Assembly (NCBI GenBank): GCA_963836915.1
Contig: CAWILH010000002.1
Location: 3,596,001-3,660,000 of the forward strand
Direction of reading: 5' to 3'
DNA length: 64,000 bases
Source: Cryomorpha sp963836915
GTDB lineage: Bacteria; Bacteroidota; Bacteroidia; Flavobacteriales_D; Cryomorphaceae
This document shows, one piece after another, positions 42,359 to 51,828 of this stretch. Below the pieces are notes generated by a model. The model saw only the letters and a program-made list of their open reading frames with translations. It did not search any database and was not told where the DNA came from. Both the position numbers and the translations under genes were made by a program. How positions within the stretch are numbered: the first letter of the stretch is position 1; every line of letters begins with the position of its first letter.

Positions 42359-43906
42359 ATGGCATCACGAATACTCTGGGCCGACGACGAAATAGAATTA
42401 TTAAAGCCTCATGTGCTTTTTCTCAAGGAAAAAGGATTTGATGTGACGACAGTAAACAATGGGGGCGACGCGGTAGAGCTCGCCGAAGAAGAAAGTTTCG
42501 ATATCATCTTTTTAGATGAGAACATGCCCGGGCTCTCGGGGCTTGAAACGCTGAGCCGCATCAAGGAGTTCAAACCCAATGTACCAGTGGTCATGATCAC
42601 CAAGAGCGAAGAAGAAGCCATCATGGAAGAAGCCATTGGCTCCAAAATATCCGACTACCTGATAAAGCCTGTCAACCCCAACCAGATTTTGCTCAGCATT
42701 AAAAAGAACCTAGATAATAAGAAGCTGATCAATGAAAAGACCACATCAAATTATCAGCAGGCATTCCGAACTATTGGGATGACCCTCAGTGATAGGCTCG
42801 ATGTAGAAGACTGGAAAGACCTGTACCGCAAGCTAGTATTCTGGGAGCTGGAGTTGGAGAGCGGTAGTGATGGTGTGATGGAAGAAGTGCTCACCATGCA
42901 GCAAACCGAAGCCAATGCCTATTTTTCAAAATACCTGAGTGAGAATTACATCTCTTGGCTCAATGAAGATAGCGATGACATACCCCTTATGTCGCACACC
43001 ATTTTTAAAGAAAAAGTAGTGCCCCAAATGGATGAAGCGCCGCTCTTTTTGATATTGATCGATAACTTGCGCTATGACCAATGGAAGATCATAGAGCCGA
43101 AGCTCGCCGAATTTTATAGCACGGAACAGGAAGATATTTATTTCAGCATTCTGCCCACTGCCACACAATACGCGCGCAATGCCTTTTTTGCAGGCCTTAT
43201 GCCGAGCGAAATTCAAAAACTCTATCCCAAGCTATGGCTGAATGATGAAGAAGAAGGCGGTAAGAACCTGCACGAAGAAGAGCTGCTAAACCATCAATTA
43301 AAGCGGCTCGGAAAGGATATTAAGACCAGCTATAATAAGATCACAAAGCTGGATGCAGGTAGAAAACTGGCCGATAATATCTCAAACCTGATGACCAATG
43401 ATCTGAATGTGATCGTCTATAATTTCGTAGATATGCTTTCTCACGCGCGTACCGATATGCAGATGATACGGGAGCTGGCAGATGATGATTCGGCCTATAG
43501 ATCGCTTACGCTTAGCTGGTTTGAGCATTCGCCTTTAAAGGCAATACTAGAAAATGTAGCTGCAAAAGGGGGCAAGGTGGTAATAACCACCGACCATGGA
43601 ACGGTGCAGGTAAACGAGCCCATAAAAGTGGTAGGAGACCGTAATACCAGTACCAACCTTCGCTATAAGCAGGGTCGAAACCTTAATTATGATGCGAAGG
43701 ATGTATTTGCCATTACCAAGCCCGAAGACGCTTTTCTGCCGCGCACCAATATGAGTTCATCCTATATTTTTGCCAAAGAGCGACAGTACCTCGTCTACCC
43801 TAATAATTATAATCACTTCATGCATTATTATAAGGATACCTTCCAGCATGGGGGCATATCGCTTCAAGAAGTCTTGATTCCCTTTGCGGTCTTAAAGGCC
43901 AAGTAG
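42359..43906 (+). CDS. porX: PorX-type response regulator with PglZ/alkaline-phosphatase-like output domain
   Basis: 515 residues. The start at 42359 (MASRILWADDEIELLKPHV) is the family start, and the frame's longer 5' end crosses the divergent promoter. Residues 1-120 are a receiver with phospho-acceptor Asp53 (IIFLDENMPG) and conserved Lys in DYLIKPV. After a helical linker comes a PglZ-type domain with metal-binding LILIDNLRYDQW and TTDHGTVQV. PorX, with sensor PorY, controls type IX secretion genes in Porphyromonas and Flavobacterium, and its PglZ domain has phosphodiesterase activity on oligonucleotides. The window also has T9SS cargo genes. porY is not adjacent. Confidence 0.9.
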   Translation: MASRILWADDEIELLKPHVLFLKEKGFDVTTVNNGGDAVELAEEESFDIIFLDENMPGLSGLETLSRIKEFKPNVPVVMITKSEEEAIMEEAIGSKISDYLIKPVNPNQILLSIKKNLDNKKLINEKTTSNYQQAFRTIGMTLSDRLDVEDWKDLYRKLVFWELELESGSDGVMEEVLTMQQTEANAYFSKYLSENYISWLNEDSDDIPLMSHTIFKEKVVPQMDEAPLFLILIDNLRYDQWKIIEPKLAEFYSTEQEDIYFSILPTATQYARNAFFAGLMPSEIQKLYPKLWLNDEEEGGKNLHEEELLNHQLKRLGKDIKTSYNKITKLDAGRKLADNISNLMTNDLNVIVYNFVDMLSHARTDMQMIRELADDDSAYRSLTLSWFEHSPLKAILENVAAKGGKVVITTDHGTVQVNEPIKVVGDRNTSTNLRYKQGRNLNYDAKDVFAITKPEDAFLPRTNMSSSYIFAKERQYLVYPNNYNHFMHYYKDTFQHGGISLQEVLIPFAVLKAK

Positions 43907-43916
43907 AATAGCTGGA

Positions 43917-44336
43917 ATGAAGTATACCGCCGAGTCTATTTCTGACCTGCCGGCCATAGCAAAAGAGCTGCTGAAGCATGCAGGTAGCCACCGCATATTT
44001 GCTTTTTATGGTGCCATGGGGGCAGGAAAGACCACGTTCATACTATCCCTGATCAAGCTGCTCGGTGTGGCCGGAAAAGGGAGTAGTCCTACCTTTTCCA
44101 TAGTGAATGAATACGCAGGCAGCGGCGACTTGTCGATCTATCATTTTGACTTCTACCGGATAGAAGATATTGAAGAAGCCTACGATCTGGGTTACGAAGA
44201 GTATTTTTTTAGCGGAAGCTATTGCCTTATCGAATGGCCGGAGCGAATAGAAGAATTATCGCCCGCAGAAACGGTTAAAATCACGATTGAATCGATCGGT
44301 GCACTTAGAAGAATAAAACTCGACTTACCTTTGTGA
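43917..44336 (+). CDS. tsaE: tRNA threonylcarbamoyladenosine biosynthesis ATPase TsaE
   Basis: 139-residue P-loop ATPase that works with TsaB and TsaD in making t6A at position 37 of ANN-decoding tRNAs. Walker A is YGAMGAGKTTFI, followed by GSSPTFSIVNEYAG and YHFDFYRIEDIEE and WPERIEEL, all diagnostic. It lies 10 bases after porX. The ald promoter box overlaps its last codons. Confidence 0.95.
   Translation: MKYTAESISDLPAIAKELLKHAGSHRIFAFYGAMGAGKTTFILSLIKLLGVAGKGSSPTFSIVNEYAGSGDLSIYHFDFYRIEDIEEAYDLGYEEYFFSGSYCLIEWPERIEELSPAETVKITIESIGALRRIKLDLPL
44326..44333 (+). promoter_or_regulatory. -7 box TACCTTTG of ald, in the end of tsaE
   Basis: A perfect TAnnTTTG directly before the tsaE stop codon and 50 bases before the ald start, so ald can be transcribed separately from porX-tsaE. 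No clear -33 TTG at 19-21 bases. Confidence 0.45.
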
Positions 44337-44383
44337 GCGCATTTTTAGTAAATTCAAATTTCTAAGGAAATCGGAAACCGGAC

Positions 44384-45604
44384 ATGATTAGCTCAAAAGA
44401 AGCGCTGAAAGCCTTGGCACGACAGGCATCCCTTCAGCCGCAAGAAGAATTGATGGAAGTTGGCGGGCGCAATAAGCGTCTCCAGATTGGAATCCCCAAA
44501 GAAACATCATATCAAGAGAAAAGGGTGGGACTGGTGCCCGATTCTGTGGCGGTGCTTGTAAGCAATGGCCATGAGATCGTGGTGGAAACACAGGCCGGAA
44601 AAAACTCCAATTTTGACGATCGTGCCTATAGCGAAGCAGGCGCCAAAATAGCCTACGACCGAAAAGAAGTATTTCAATGTGACCTGGTGCTAAAGGTTGC
44701 CCCACCCAGCACCGATGAGATCTCTATGATGGGGCATAAGCAGACTCTTTTTTCTGCACTCCAGCTAAGTGTCCAGCCCCGAGATACCTTGAAGAAGCTC
44801 ATGGAAAAGAAGATTTCGGCGATCGCTTGGGACTATATTCAAGATGAAGAAGAAAAGTACCCTGTGGTGCGGGCCATGGGCGAGATTGCTGGCAATACCG
44901 CCGTGGTAATAGCGGCCGAGTACCTAAGTATGGCCAGTAAGGGTCAAGGTCAAATGTTTGGCGGCATCTCGGGGGTGGCTCCTACCGAAGTAGTGATCAT
45001 AGGTGCGGGTACCGTGGCCGAATACGCTTGCCGCGCAGCCTTGGGTTTTGGGGCGTCGGTAAAGGTTTTCGACTTTTCAATATACCGGTTGCGACGTCTC
45101 CAGAACGATTTGGCACAGCGGCTTTACACTTCGGTAATCCAGCCCGAAGAGCTGCGCAGGGCACTGGCATCGGCAGATGTAGCGATCGGAGCACTGCGCA
45201 GCAACGAGGGTCGCACCCCTACCGTAGTGACCGAGTCTATGGTAGATGGAATGAAGGAAGGCTCAGTGATCGTTGACATCAGCATCGACAAGGGCGGCTG
45301 CTTTGAGACCTCCGAGGTAACCAACCATACGCATCCTATTTTTGTGAAAAATGGCGTGACCCATTATTGCGTTCCCAATATTGCGAGCCGTGTGAGCCGA
45401 ACAGCTTCCATCGCTTTGAGCAATATCTTTACTCCCCTGATTCTCAATATCGGTGAGCATGGCGGTTGCTCCAGCTTGATAAAGCAAAATATGGGTTTTC
45501 GGCATGGGGTTTATCTTTACAATGGTACCCTCACGAACGAATCGCTCGGTGAAGCGTTTAACTTACCGTATAAAGATATTGACCTTTTATTTGCAGCGTT
45601 TTAA
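44384..45604 (+). CDS. ald: Alanine dehydrogenase
   Basis: 406-residue enzyme interconverting alanine and pyruvate plus ammonia with NAD. IGIPKETSYQEKRVGLVPDSV (substrate Arg/Lys region) is near the N-terminus after about 35 extra residues, and the Rossmann motif is VVIIGAGTVAEYACRAALGFGA. VIVDISIDKGGCFETS and CVPNIASRVSRTAS are also present. The N-terminal extension is shared by the Bacteroidota form. The next gene starts directly after the stop codon. Confidence 0.93.
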   Translation: MISSKEALKALARQASLQPQEELMEVGGRNKRLQIGIPKETSYQEKRVGLVPDSVAVLVSNGHEIVVETQAGKNSNFDDRAYSEAGAKIAYDRKEVFQCDLVLKVAPPSTDEISMMGHKQTLFSALQLSVQPRDTLKKLMEKKISAIAWDYIQDEEEKYPVVRAMGEIAGNTAVVIAAEYLSMASKGQGQMFGGISGVAPTEVVIIGAGTVAEYACRAALGFGASVKVFDFSIYRLRRLQNDLAQRLYTSVIQPEELRRALASADVAIGALRSNEGRTPTVVTESMVDGMKEGSVIVDISIDKGGCFETSEVTNHTHPIFVKNGVTHYCVPNIASRVSRTASIALSNIFTPLILNIGEHGGCSSLIKQNMGFRHGVYLYNGTLTNESLGEAFNLPYKDIDLLFAAF

Positions 45605-46003
45605 ATGACTTTTGGCCGTAGACTTCGACTCTATATTCTCGGTGTCCTGATGGGATGCCTTATGGTAGTATTCTTTTTTCAGGGCAGGCTTTCGATATTG
45701 ACCGATTGGATGCCAAACAACAGGGTTTTGCTCCGGCTCCAGCAGACTGATGCGCTCTATACCGATGTGGCGCTATGCGAATTGCGATGCATCGATCTTG
45801 ATACTGCCCACGTGAGCGCGCTCAAGGCCGATGGGGATGTACAGTTCAATCTCAGCGATACCCACAAAGAACCTAAAACCTACGTGGTAGATGCCGTGGT
45901 AAAAGAAAAAAAAGTGAGAATGACTTTTCTGGCTGCCGATTCTTCATCTACACTCTTAGGAGCAAAATTGGTCGAAGATGTGGTGCTTTGCGATTGTGAA
46001 TAA
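45605..46003 (+). CDS. DUF4258-like membrane-anchored protein
   Basis: 132 residues. One N-terminal membrane helix (LYILGVLMGCLMVVFFFQG) is followed by PNNRVLLRLQQTDALYTDVALCELRCIDLD and a small beta-rich domain with an ending CDCE. In Flavobacteriales a similar short protein regularly follows ald, and I place it tentatively in DUF4258. Five Cys are present, including a pair near the C-terminus, which could bind metal or form disulfides. Function unknown. It starts at the base after the ald stop. Confidence 0.7.
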   Translation: MTFGRRLRLYILGVLMGCLMVVFFFQGRLSILTDWMPNNRVLLRLQQTDALYTDVALCELRCIDLDTAHVSALKADGDVQFNLSDTHKEPKTYVVDAVVKEKKVRMTFLAADSSSTLLGAKLVEDVVLCDCE

Positions 46004-46078
46004 AAGCTTGGCTTCTGGGAAGTAAGTGCTTTTGACCTGAATGCTAGATCAAGGGTCGAACTAGTCTTATTTGATCAT

Positions 46079-46450
46079 TTAGACATGTTGGTCAACCAAG
46101 ATCGCATTGCCGTCAGGATCGATCACCACAAAACTCGCTGCTCCGCTTCCCTTCTCGTCTGCTTCGGTCTGTAGCGTCAACCCTTCCGATTTAATTTTTG
46201 CTTGAATTTTTCGCACATCTTCGAATTTCTCAAGCGTTTTTGCATCTTCATCCCAGCCGGGGTTAAAAGTCAACATATTATTTTCAAACATTCCTTGAAA
46301 CAGCCCAATGAGTGCGTTTCCGTTTTTCATAATAAGATAATTTTGCTCCATTGCGCCACCGAAGGCCGAGAAGCCGAGCTTTTCATAAAATGTTTTTGAT
46401 TTGGCCAAGTCTTTTACTGCCAAGCTGATTGAGAATGCCCCTAATTTCAT
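46079..46450 (-). CDS. VOC-superfamily (glyoxalase-like) protein
   Basis: 123 residues with the paired beta-alpha-beta-beta-beta layout of the vicinal-oxygen-chelate fold: ISLAVKDLAKSKTFYEKLGF at the N-terminus and SFVVIDPDGNAILVDQHV at the C-terminus. Metal ligands are not obvious: the first usual His is Ser/Leu here, so enzyme activity is uncertain. Members include glyoxalases, dioxygenases and antibiotic-binding proteins. Single gene. Confidence 0.85.
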   Translation of the reverse strand: MKLGAFSISLAVKDLAKSKTFYEKLGFSAFGGAMEQNYLIMKNGNALIGLFQGMFENNMLTFNPGWDEDAKTLEKFEDVRKIQAKIKSEGLTLQTEADEKGSGAASFVVIDPDGNAILVDQHV

Positions 46451-46932
46451 TTGTTTTGCGGTTATGGATTTTCGTGAAGTTAATAATCTGAGTTCAATTC
46501 TAATTTGTATTCAGGTCAGCTGTCCATAGGTTAAGTTAATCCAATGGGATGATGTATGGAAAGTCCACCTTCGAATGTGAAGCGAAAACCATGAAATCTT
46601 GAAGGCATGGAATGAGTGCGTGGATCAAAAAAAAATCTCATGCCTTGTATTTTCCTTTCTTTAGCCCGCTAAAACTTGAAAAGTTAGCTTTAGGGATCGA
46701 TTTTTAGTAGAATATATGGCTCCGTTTAAAACCTAATGTAGGTTGATGGTTCTCATTTTCGGGGTGTGGAGCAGATATTGCCAAGTTTTGATAAAATGGT
46801 GAATTTTTTGATCAAGTCAGTCGCCCAAGCGTTTTATGGTAGGGCTGATCGTAATCTTGAAAATCTGCCTTAACAGTTCCTTTCGTAACTTGCCAAAGAT
46901 TTGAATTTCCACATAATAAAAACATAAAATCA
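46451..46932. other. 482-base non-coding region upstream of msrA
   Basis: No reading frame with protein-like composition is seen on either strand. There is a long-range inverted repeat, AAGGCATG (46602-46609) with CATGCCTT (46639-46646), enclosing an A9 run, but the 29-base loop makes it weak. The last about 60 bases before msrA are AT-rich, as expected for a ribosome-binding leader in this phylum. Nothing firmer can be supported. Confidence 0.5.
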
Positions 46933-47649
46933 ATGACAAAAATGACGCTGAATACTTTACAATTTAATGCACTTGTACTTTTTCTGATCGGTCTTTTTAG
47001 CGCAAGCTGCGGCAACGCCAATCCTGGAACGAAGACTGAAGGCGATAAAGCCGATACTGCTGTAAAATCAATGGCGATAGCTACTGCCGAAGAAAAAAAT
47101 CAAGATGGTATCGATGCTACGGCCACGGCTTATTTCGCGAGTGGCTGTTTTTGGTGTGTGGAAGCAGTTTATGAGAGTGTTCAAGGCGTGGGCGAAGTAG
47201 TGAATGGCTATGCCGGTGGCCATACCGAAAACCCTACTTACGAAGAGAGCAACACAGGCGAGACGGGACATGCCGAAGCGGTGAAAGTGATGTACGACCC
47301 TTCGGTCATAGATTTTGCAACCCTCGTGGATGTATACTTCGGATCGCAAGACCCTACGCAGGTCAATGGACAGCTCGACCGGGGTTCACAATACCGCTCC
47401 ATTATTTTTTATGAGAATGATGAAGAGAAGGCCACCATCGAAGAAAAAAAGAAGGCCTTGGCCAAAGAGCTTGATGAAGTGATCGCCGCTGAGGTAATGC
47501 CCTTTGAGAAATTTTGGGTAGCCGAAGACTATCACCAGAACTATGAAAGACTGCATCCGGAGAGTGGATATATCCAGTCTGTTTCCATTCCAAGGTTGAA
47601 CAGGTTCAAGAAAAAATTTCCGGAATTATTGAAACAAGGAGGGCATTGA
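46933..47649 (+). CDS. msrA: Lipoprotein peptide-methionine (S)-S-oxide reductase
   Basis: 238 residues. An N-terminal lipoprotein signal with lipobox FSASC (Cys26) and a linker of about 35 residues precede the MsrA domain, with the catalytic GCFWC (Cys72) and downstream YAGGHTENPTYEES, GHAEAVKVMYDP, QYRSIIFY, FWVAEDYHQNY. It repairs oxidised methionine in proteins facing the periplasm or cell surface. No MsrB domain is fused. The lipid anchor places repair outside the cytoplasm, as seen in other Bacteroidota. Confidence 0.93.
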   Translation: MTKMTLNTLQFNALVLFLIGLFSASCGNANPGTKTEGDKADTAVKSMAIATAEEKNQDGIDATATAYFASGCFWCVEAVYESVQGVGEVVNGYAGGHTENPTYEESNTGETGHAEAVKVMYDPSVIDFATLVDVYFGSQDPTQVNGQLDRGSQYRSIIFYENDEEKATIEEKKKALAKELDEVIAAEVMPFEKFWVAEDYHQNYERLHPESGYIQSVSIPRLNRFKKKFPELLKQGGH

Positions 47650-47710
47650 GCAGAGCAGCACTGATAATGTCAGCCTAATTTCAATGATCTATTCAAAACT
47701 TAATTTGAGC

Positions 47711-49336
47711 CTATTCTAAAATCGCCTCCACCACAGGATGTCCTGTAGCACCGCTCGGCAGCGGTATTCCAAACATCATGGAAAGGGTAGGGGCGATGTC
47801 GCGGATATGGGTCTCCCGGAAGGTTTTGCCTGCTTTTACCCCTGCCCCAAAAAAGAGCAGCGGCACGTGGCTGTCATACGTCCAAGGTGTGCCATGGGAG
47901 GTGCCGGTGGGGCCATAATCGAGCCAGCCACTATTGATCACCCATACCACATCGCCGGCCAGTTTCGGGTAGAGCCCGCGCTTCAAGTTTGACATTGGAA
48001 ATTCGCTGGCCGCGCCCCAAAGGATCTGCTCTGCGGGATAGGCTGCATACACTCCCGGAAACATGGTGAACCTTCTGGCTACTTCTTCGCAGAGATCATC
48101 AAGTTCGAGATCGGCTTCGGCAATCTTGGCGCGGTCAAAAAAGATGGTATTTCCTTCTATTTCTTCGATAAGCTCCATTCCCAAAGGGGAGATTTCTTCA
48201 AGGATGCTTTTGAAATATTTTTTGGCATTATCGGTATCAATGTATCCGCCTGGCAGCTTTCGGTCTATATTGTATTGCGATACTTCGGCCGCACCGTGAT
48301 CGGCCGTTAAGAAAACGGTATAGTTGCCTTTGCCGACCTTGGCGTCAAGTAGTTTTAAGAATTTCTCTAGATCGGCATCGAGTCGTAGATAGGTGTCTTG
48401 CACTTCAATAGATCGCGGCCCGTAGGCATGTCCCATATAGTCAGTGCTGCTCAGGCTCAAGGCCAAAAAATCGGTGATGGCATCTTCTCCCAAGCCTTCT
48501 GCCGCAATGGCTGCCGTGGCCATCTCGAAGCATATCGAATTGCCGAAAGGAGTGACTTTCACCAGGTCTAGATTTCCATTGGCAGGAGCCAGCTTCTTCA
48601 AATCTCTTGGAAAAACGGCGGCATTCTCATCGGCCATCACCGTTTCGTAAGGATTATCATCAGGTAAGCTGGACATATATTTCTCTATCGGCAAGAGGGT
48701 AGTCCAGCCCCCGTCGATATATTTTTGAGCCATTCCCTTGGCGTTGAAATCGTTCACCCATTTTGGCAGCGCTTCCATATAAAAGGAGCTGGTGATAAAA
48801 TTCCCGTCCGAAAGCCAATATGCGGCATTGGCCAAGTGGCCTGCTGGCAAAATAGAACCGCGGTCTTTCACAGAAACCCCGACCACCTTGCTCCTAAAAT
48901 TCCAAAACATACGGAGCTCATCCGTTATGGTGGTGGTCTTTAAGTTTTTGGGGCTCATTTGGCCATCTGCATTTTGAGCGCCTATGGTGCGCACGGAGCG
49001 ATCTTCGGCACAGTAAACCTTTTCTTTGGTGGTAGGATCGTACCAATTATTACCTGCTATGCCGTGTACGGCCGGAGTGGTGCCCGTGTAGACCGATGCG
49101 TGTCCTGGCCCTGTGGTGGTGGGCATATAGGAAAAATGATTATTGCCGGCATAAAACCCTTCGCGCCTGAGCCGTTTGAAACCACCATCGCCGTAAAGAT
49201 CGTCATAGCGCAATAGCAGCTCACTTCGCATCTGGTCCACTACGATGCCTACGATCAGTTTTGGCTTGCCCTCCGCAGACTGGGCTGATGCCGATATGCT
49301 TAGAAATAGAAAGGGTAACGTGTAAATAAACTTCAT
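47711..49336 (-). CDS. Exported alkaline phosphatase family protein (PafA-like)
   Basis: 541 residues. The start at 49336 opens the signal peptide MKFIYTLPFLFLSISASAQ and overlaps the crcB stop as ATGA. The alkaline-phosphatase-superfamily metal site is complete: GIVVDQMRSE (Asp34), MPTTTGPGHASVYTG with a Thr nucleophile (about 73-75), SSTDYMGHAYG, FLTADHGAAEV and TSHGTPWTYDSHVPLLFFG. Closest in layout to PafA of Flavobacterium, a calcium-dependent broad-range phosphomonoesterase of the periplasm, so phosphate scavenging is the likely role. Confidence 0.9.
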   Translation of the reverse strand: MKFIYTLPFLFLSISASAQSAEGKPKLIVGIVVDQMRSELLLRYDDLYGDGGFKRLRREGFYAGNNHFSYMPTTTGPGHASVYTGTTPAVHGIAGNNWYDPTTKEKVYCAEDRSVRTIGAQNADGQMSPKNLKTTTITDELRMFWNFRSKVVGVSVKDRGSILPAGHLANAAYWLSDGNFITSSFYMEALPKWVNDFNAKGMAQKYIDGGWTTLLPIEKYMSSLPDDNPYETVMADENAAVFPRDLKKLAPANGNLDLVKVTPFGNSICFEMATAAIAAEGLGEDAITDFLALSLSSTDYMGHAYGPRSIEVQDTYLRLDADLEKFLKLLDAKVGKGNYTVFLTADHGAAEVSQYNIDRKLPGGYIDTDNAKKYFKSILEEISPLGMELIEEIEGNTIFFDRAKIAEADLELDDLCEEVARRFTMFPGVYAAYPAEQILWGAASEFPMSNLKRGLYPKLAGDVVWVINSGWLDYGPTGTSHGTPWTYDSHVPLLFFGAGVKAGKTFRETHIRDIAPTLSMMFGIPLPSGATGHPVVEAILE

Positions 49337-49698
49337 TGCATCTGCCTTGTGAGTAGCATTAAAATAAGCAGGCAAGATACGATGCTCACCGCAATATTCA
49401 GTCCTGCCCACATCCATTTTCCTTGCTGCACAAGCAATAAAGTCTCGTAACTGAACGTAGAAAATGTGCTGAAGCCACCACAGAAACCTATGATCAAAAA
49501 GGGGATCCAATATCCTTGCAGTTGCTCCTTGCCGAGTGCGAGCAGGGCAAAGCCCAAAACCGCGCAGCTGGCCACATTTGCCAAGAGCGTACCCCAAGGA
49601 AACGCCGTGGGAAAAGCCATAAGTGCCAATCTGCCCACCAGATAGCGCAATACGGAGCCCAAACCACCACCTACGAATATGACCAGCAGTATTTTCAT
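49333..49698 (-). CDS. crcB: Fluoride channel CrcB/Fluc
   Basis: 121-residue membrane protein with four helices. GGGLGSVLRYLVGRLA is near the N-terminus, then the signature GFCGGFSTFSTFSYE, which lines the fluoride pore and binds the central Na+. It exports fluoride. Overlaps of 4 bases with both neighbours indicate tight coupling to the PAP2 phosphatase and PafA-like genes. No fluoride riboswitch is seen upstream. Confidence 0.94.
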   Translation of the reverse strand: MKILLVIFVGGGLGSVLRYLVGRLALMAFPTAFPWGTLLANVASCAVLGFALLALGKEQLQGYWIPFLIIGFCGGFSTFSTFSYETLLLVQQGKWMWAGLNIAVSIVSCLLILMLLTRQMQ

Positions 49699-50264
49699 TC
49701 GCGTCGAAGCAGAAAGCGCTTAAACAGTAAATAAGTGAAATACCCTATAAAGGCTCCGAGAAGGGAACCCACCAATATATCAGATGGGTAGTGCACTCCC
49801 AAATATACACGGGTATAGCTGATCAAGCCCGCCCAGACGATGAGCCACGGAGCGGCCTTTTTAAAGTTCTTTCGCACCAGCAAGAATACGAAGGATGAGA
49901 TGCCAAAAAAATTGGTGGCATGGGATGACACAAAGCTATAAAGCCCGCCGCGGTAGTCGTTCACAATATGAACGAGATGGCCGTACTCCACATTTCGCGA
50001 AGGCCGATAGCGTTTAAAAACTTCTTTAAAAAGCTCTACGGAGATACGGTCACATAGCGTTACGATCACGACAATACCCAATAGCGACCAGAGAAAAACT
50101 TTCCAATCGTAAGTTTTGATGATCATGTAGGCGATCAGAAAATAGACCGGCAGCCAAAAGATGGCTTTGGTCATATAGTGCATAGGCTGGTCAAGCCAAG
50201 GTTGATGCAGGCCATTGAGCTGGAAGAAAAATTCTATGTCTATTTTTTCCAGCCAGTCTATCAT
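49695..50264 (-). CDS. PAP2-family membrane phosphatase
   Basis: 189 residues, about five or six membrane helices. The three phosphatase motifs are KRYRPSRN (motif 1), FVSSHATN (motif 2, active His) and TRVYLGVHYPSD (motif 3, His and Asp). Likely dephosphorylates a lipid pyrophosphate such as undecaprenyl diphosphate or phosphatidylglycerol phosphate. The substrate is not predictable. It overlaps obgE and crcB by 4 bases each. Confidence 0.9.
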   Translation of the reverse strand: MIDWLEKIDIEFFFQLNGLHQPWLDQPMHYMTKAIFWLPVYFLIAYMIIKTYDWKVFLWSLLGIVVIVTLCDRISVELFKEVFKRYRPSRNVEYGHLVHIVNDYRGGLYSFVSSHATNFFGISSFVFLLVRKNFKKAAPWLIVWAGLISYTRVYLGVHYPSDILVGSLLGAFIGYFTYLLFKRFLLRRE

Positions 50265-51257
50265 ATTTTTTTGTTGAGGTGAGACCAGATCAAATCTTTC
50301 AAATCGTCAAGCCCCTTTTGGGCCACCGAAGAAATAAATACGAAGGGCAGGTCGGGCAGGTCGGGAATGATCTCTGCCTTGAGCTCTTCGTCCAGCAGGT
50401 CGCTTTTGGTGATGGCAAGCAGGCGCTCCTTATCAAGCAACTCTGGGTTATAGGCTCGAAGTTCACCCATGAGCACTTCGTATTCTTTGGCTATATCGGA
50501 ACTATCGGCGGGCACCATAAACAGGAGCAGGCTATTTCGCTCTATATGTCGCAGGAATCTTAGCCCCAGCCCTTTGCCTTCGCTGGCGCCTTCGATAATG
50601 CCTGGTATATCGGCCATTATAAACGATTGGTTATCGCGGTGGGCGACGATACCAAGATTTGGTACAAGGGTGGTAAAGGCGTAGTCGGCTATTTCTGGCT
50701 TGGCGGCGCTTACTACCGAAAGCAAGGTTGACTTCCCTGCATTGGGAAGGCCTACCAAACCGACATCAGCCAGCACTTTAAGCTCCAAAATCCGCCAGTC
50801 GTCCTCGCCCAGCTCTCCGGGCTGTGCAAAACGGGGGGTCTGCATGGTGCTGCTCTTGAAGTGAGAGTTTCCCTTACCACCGCGGCCACCGGGCAGTAAA
50901 ATAAATTCTTGGTCGTGCTCGGTTATTTCTATGATGGCTTCTTTGGTCTCGGGGTCTCTAGCTACGGTGCCCAGCGGGACTTCTAAGTAGACATCTTCTC
51001 CAAAGGCGCCAGTGCTGGTCTGCTTGCCGCCGCCGCCGCCATCTCCTGCCTTTACGTGTTTTTTGTACTTAAAATGTAAAAGTGGCCCACAAGTTTGAAT
51101 TGCCACGTAAAATCACGTGCCCCCCGCGGCCGCCGTCCCCACCGTCGGGGCCGCCCTTGGCAGTCCAGTTATCGCGGTGCAGGTGCCTAGAGCCGGGGCC
51201 ACCATTGCCAGATTTGCAATGGATCTTTACGTAGTCTACAAAATTGCTATTTGCCAT
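50261..51257 (-). CDS. obgE: GTPase ObgE/CgtA, one-base insertion
   Basis: Essential Obg GTPase in large-subunit assembly. The glycine-rich Obg fold (FVDYVKIHCKSGNGGPGS, GGPDGGDGGRGGHVILRG) is in one frame up to about 51083. The rest, starting at LLHFKYKKH and AGDGGGGGK, with the G domain (GLPNAGKSTLL, DIPGIIEGASEGKG, TKSDLL), is in the next frame. An extra base (T on the + strand at about 51083) explains the break. Repaired length is 331 residues, normal. The start ATG lies 11 bases inside the end of adk. As with proS and ftsH, sequence error is the likeliest cause. Confidence 0.93.
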
Positions 51258-51825
51258 GCTGCTCTACTGCGTCGTATAGCCTTGCGCTTATTTCATCAAT
51301 TGTGCCCATACCTTCTATTTCCAAGAGTTTATTTTGCGCTTCGTAATAGGCAGCCACAGGAGCTGTCTCACGCTGATATACCGCTATTCGGTTTTCGATC
51401 ACTTTTGGGTCGGCATCATCTACGCGGCCGCTCGTTTTTGCGCGGTTCAGGAGCCGTTTTTTGAGCTCAGCGTCTTCCACTTTTAGCGAAAGCATGAGGC
51501 TTATCTTATCACCTTTCAGCTCAAGGAAATGATCGAGCGCCTTGGCTTGTGGCTTCGTACGCGGAAACCCATCAAATATAAAACCATAGGCTTCGGGATG
51601 TTTGTTCACTTCGGCTTCCAGCATTTTGATGGTCACTTCATCTGGCACCAGATTACCGGCATCCATATAGGTTTTGGCCAATGTGCCCAGCTCGGTATTG
51701 CCTTTAATATTCCTTCTGAAAATATCGCCGGTAGAGAGGTGTACTAAGTTGAACTTAGTCTCAAGCCGCTCTGCTTGCGTTCCTTTTCCGGCTCCCGGGG
51801 GGCCAAAAAGCACCAGGTTAATCAT
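51247..51825 (-). CDS. adk: Adenylate kinase
   Basis: 192-residue short-type kinase balancing ATP, ADP and AMP. P-loop GPPGAGKGTQ, AMP-binding LSTGDIFRRNIKGNTELG, DGFPRTKPQA, and LID-region GRVDDADP are all present. The LID domain is the short form without the zinc-binding cysteines. It lies 3 bases after hpt and overlaps obgE by 11 bases. Confidence 0.96.
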   Translation of the reverse strand: MINLVLFGPPGAGKGTQAERLETKFNLVHLSTGDIFRRNIKGNTELGTLAKTYMDAGNLVPDEVTIKMLEAEVNKHPEAYGFIFDGFPRTKPQAKALDHFLELKGDKISLMLSLKVEDAELKKRLLNRAKTSGRVDDADPKVIENRIAVYQRETAPVAAYYEAQNKLLEIEGMGTIDEISARLYDAVEQHGK

Positions 51826-51828
51826 AGT

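Noticed and set aside
49698..49740. Fluoride riboswitch upstream of crcB
   Set aside because: crcB overlaps the preceding gene by 4 bases, so there is no leader to hold a riboswitch.
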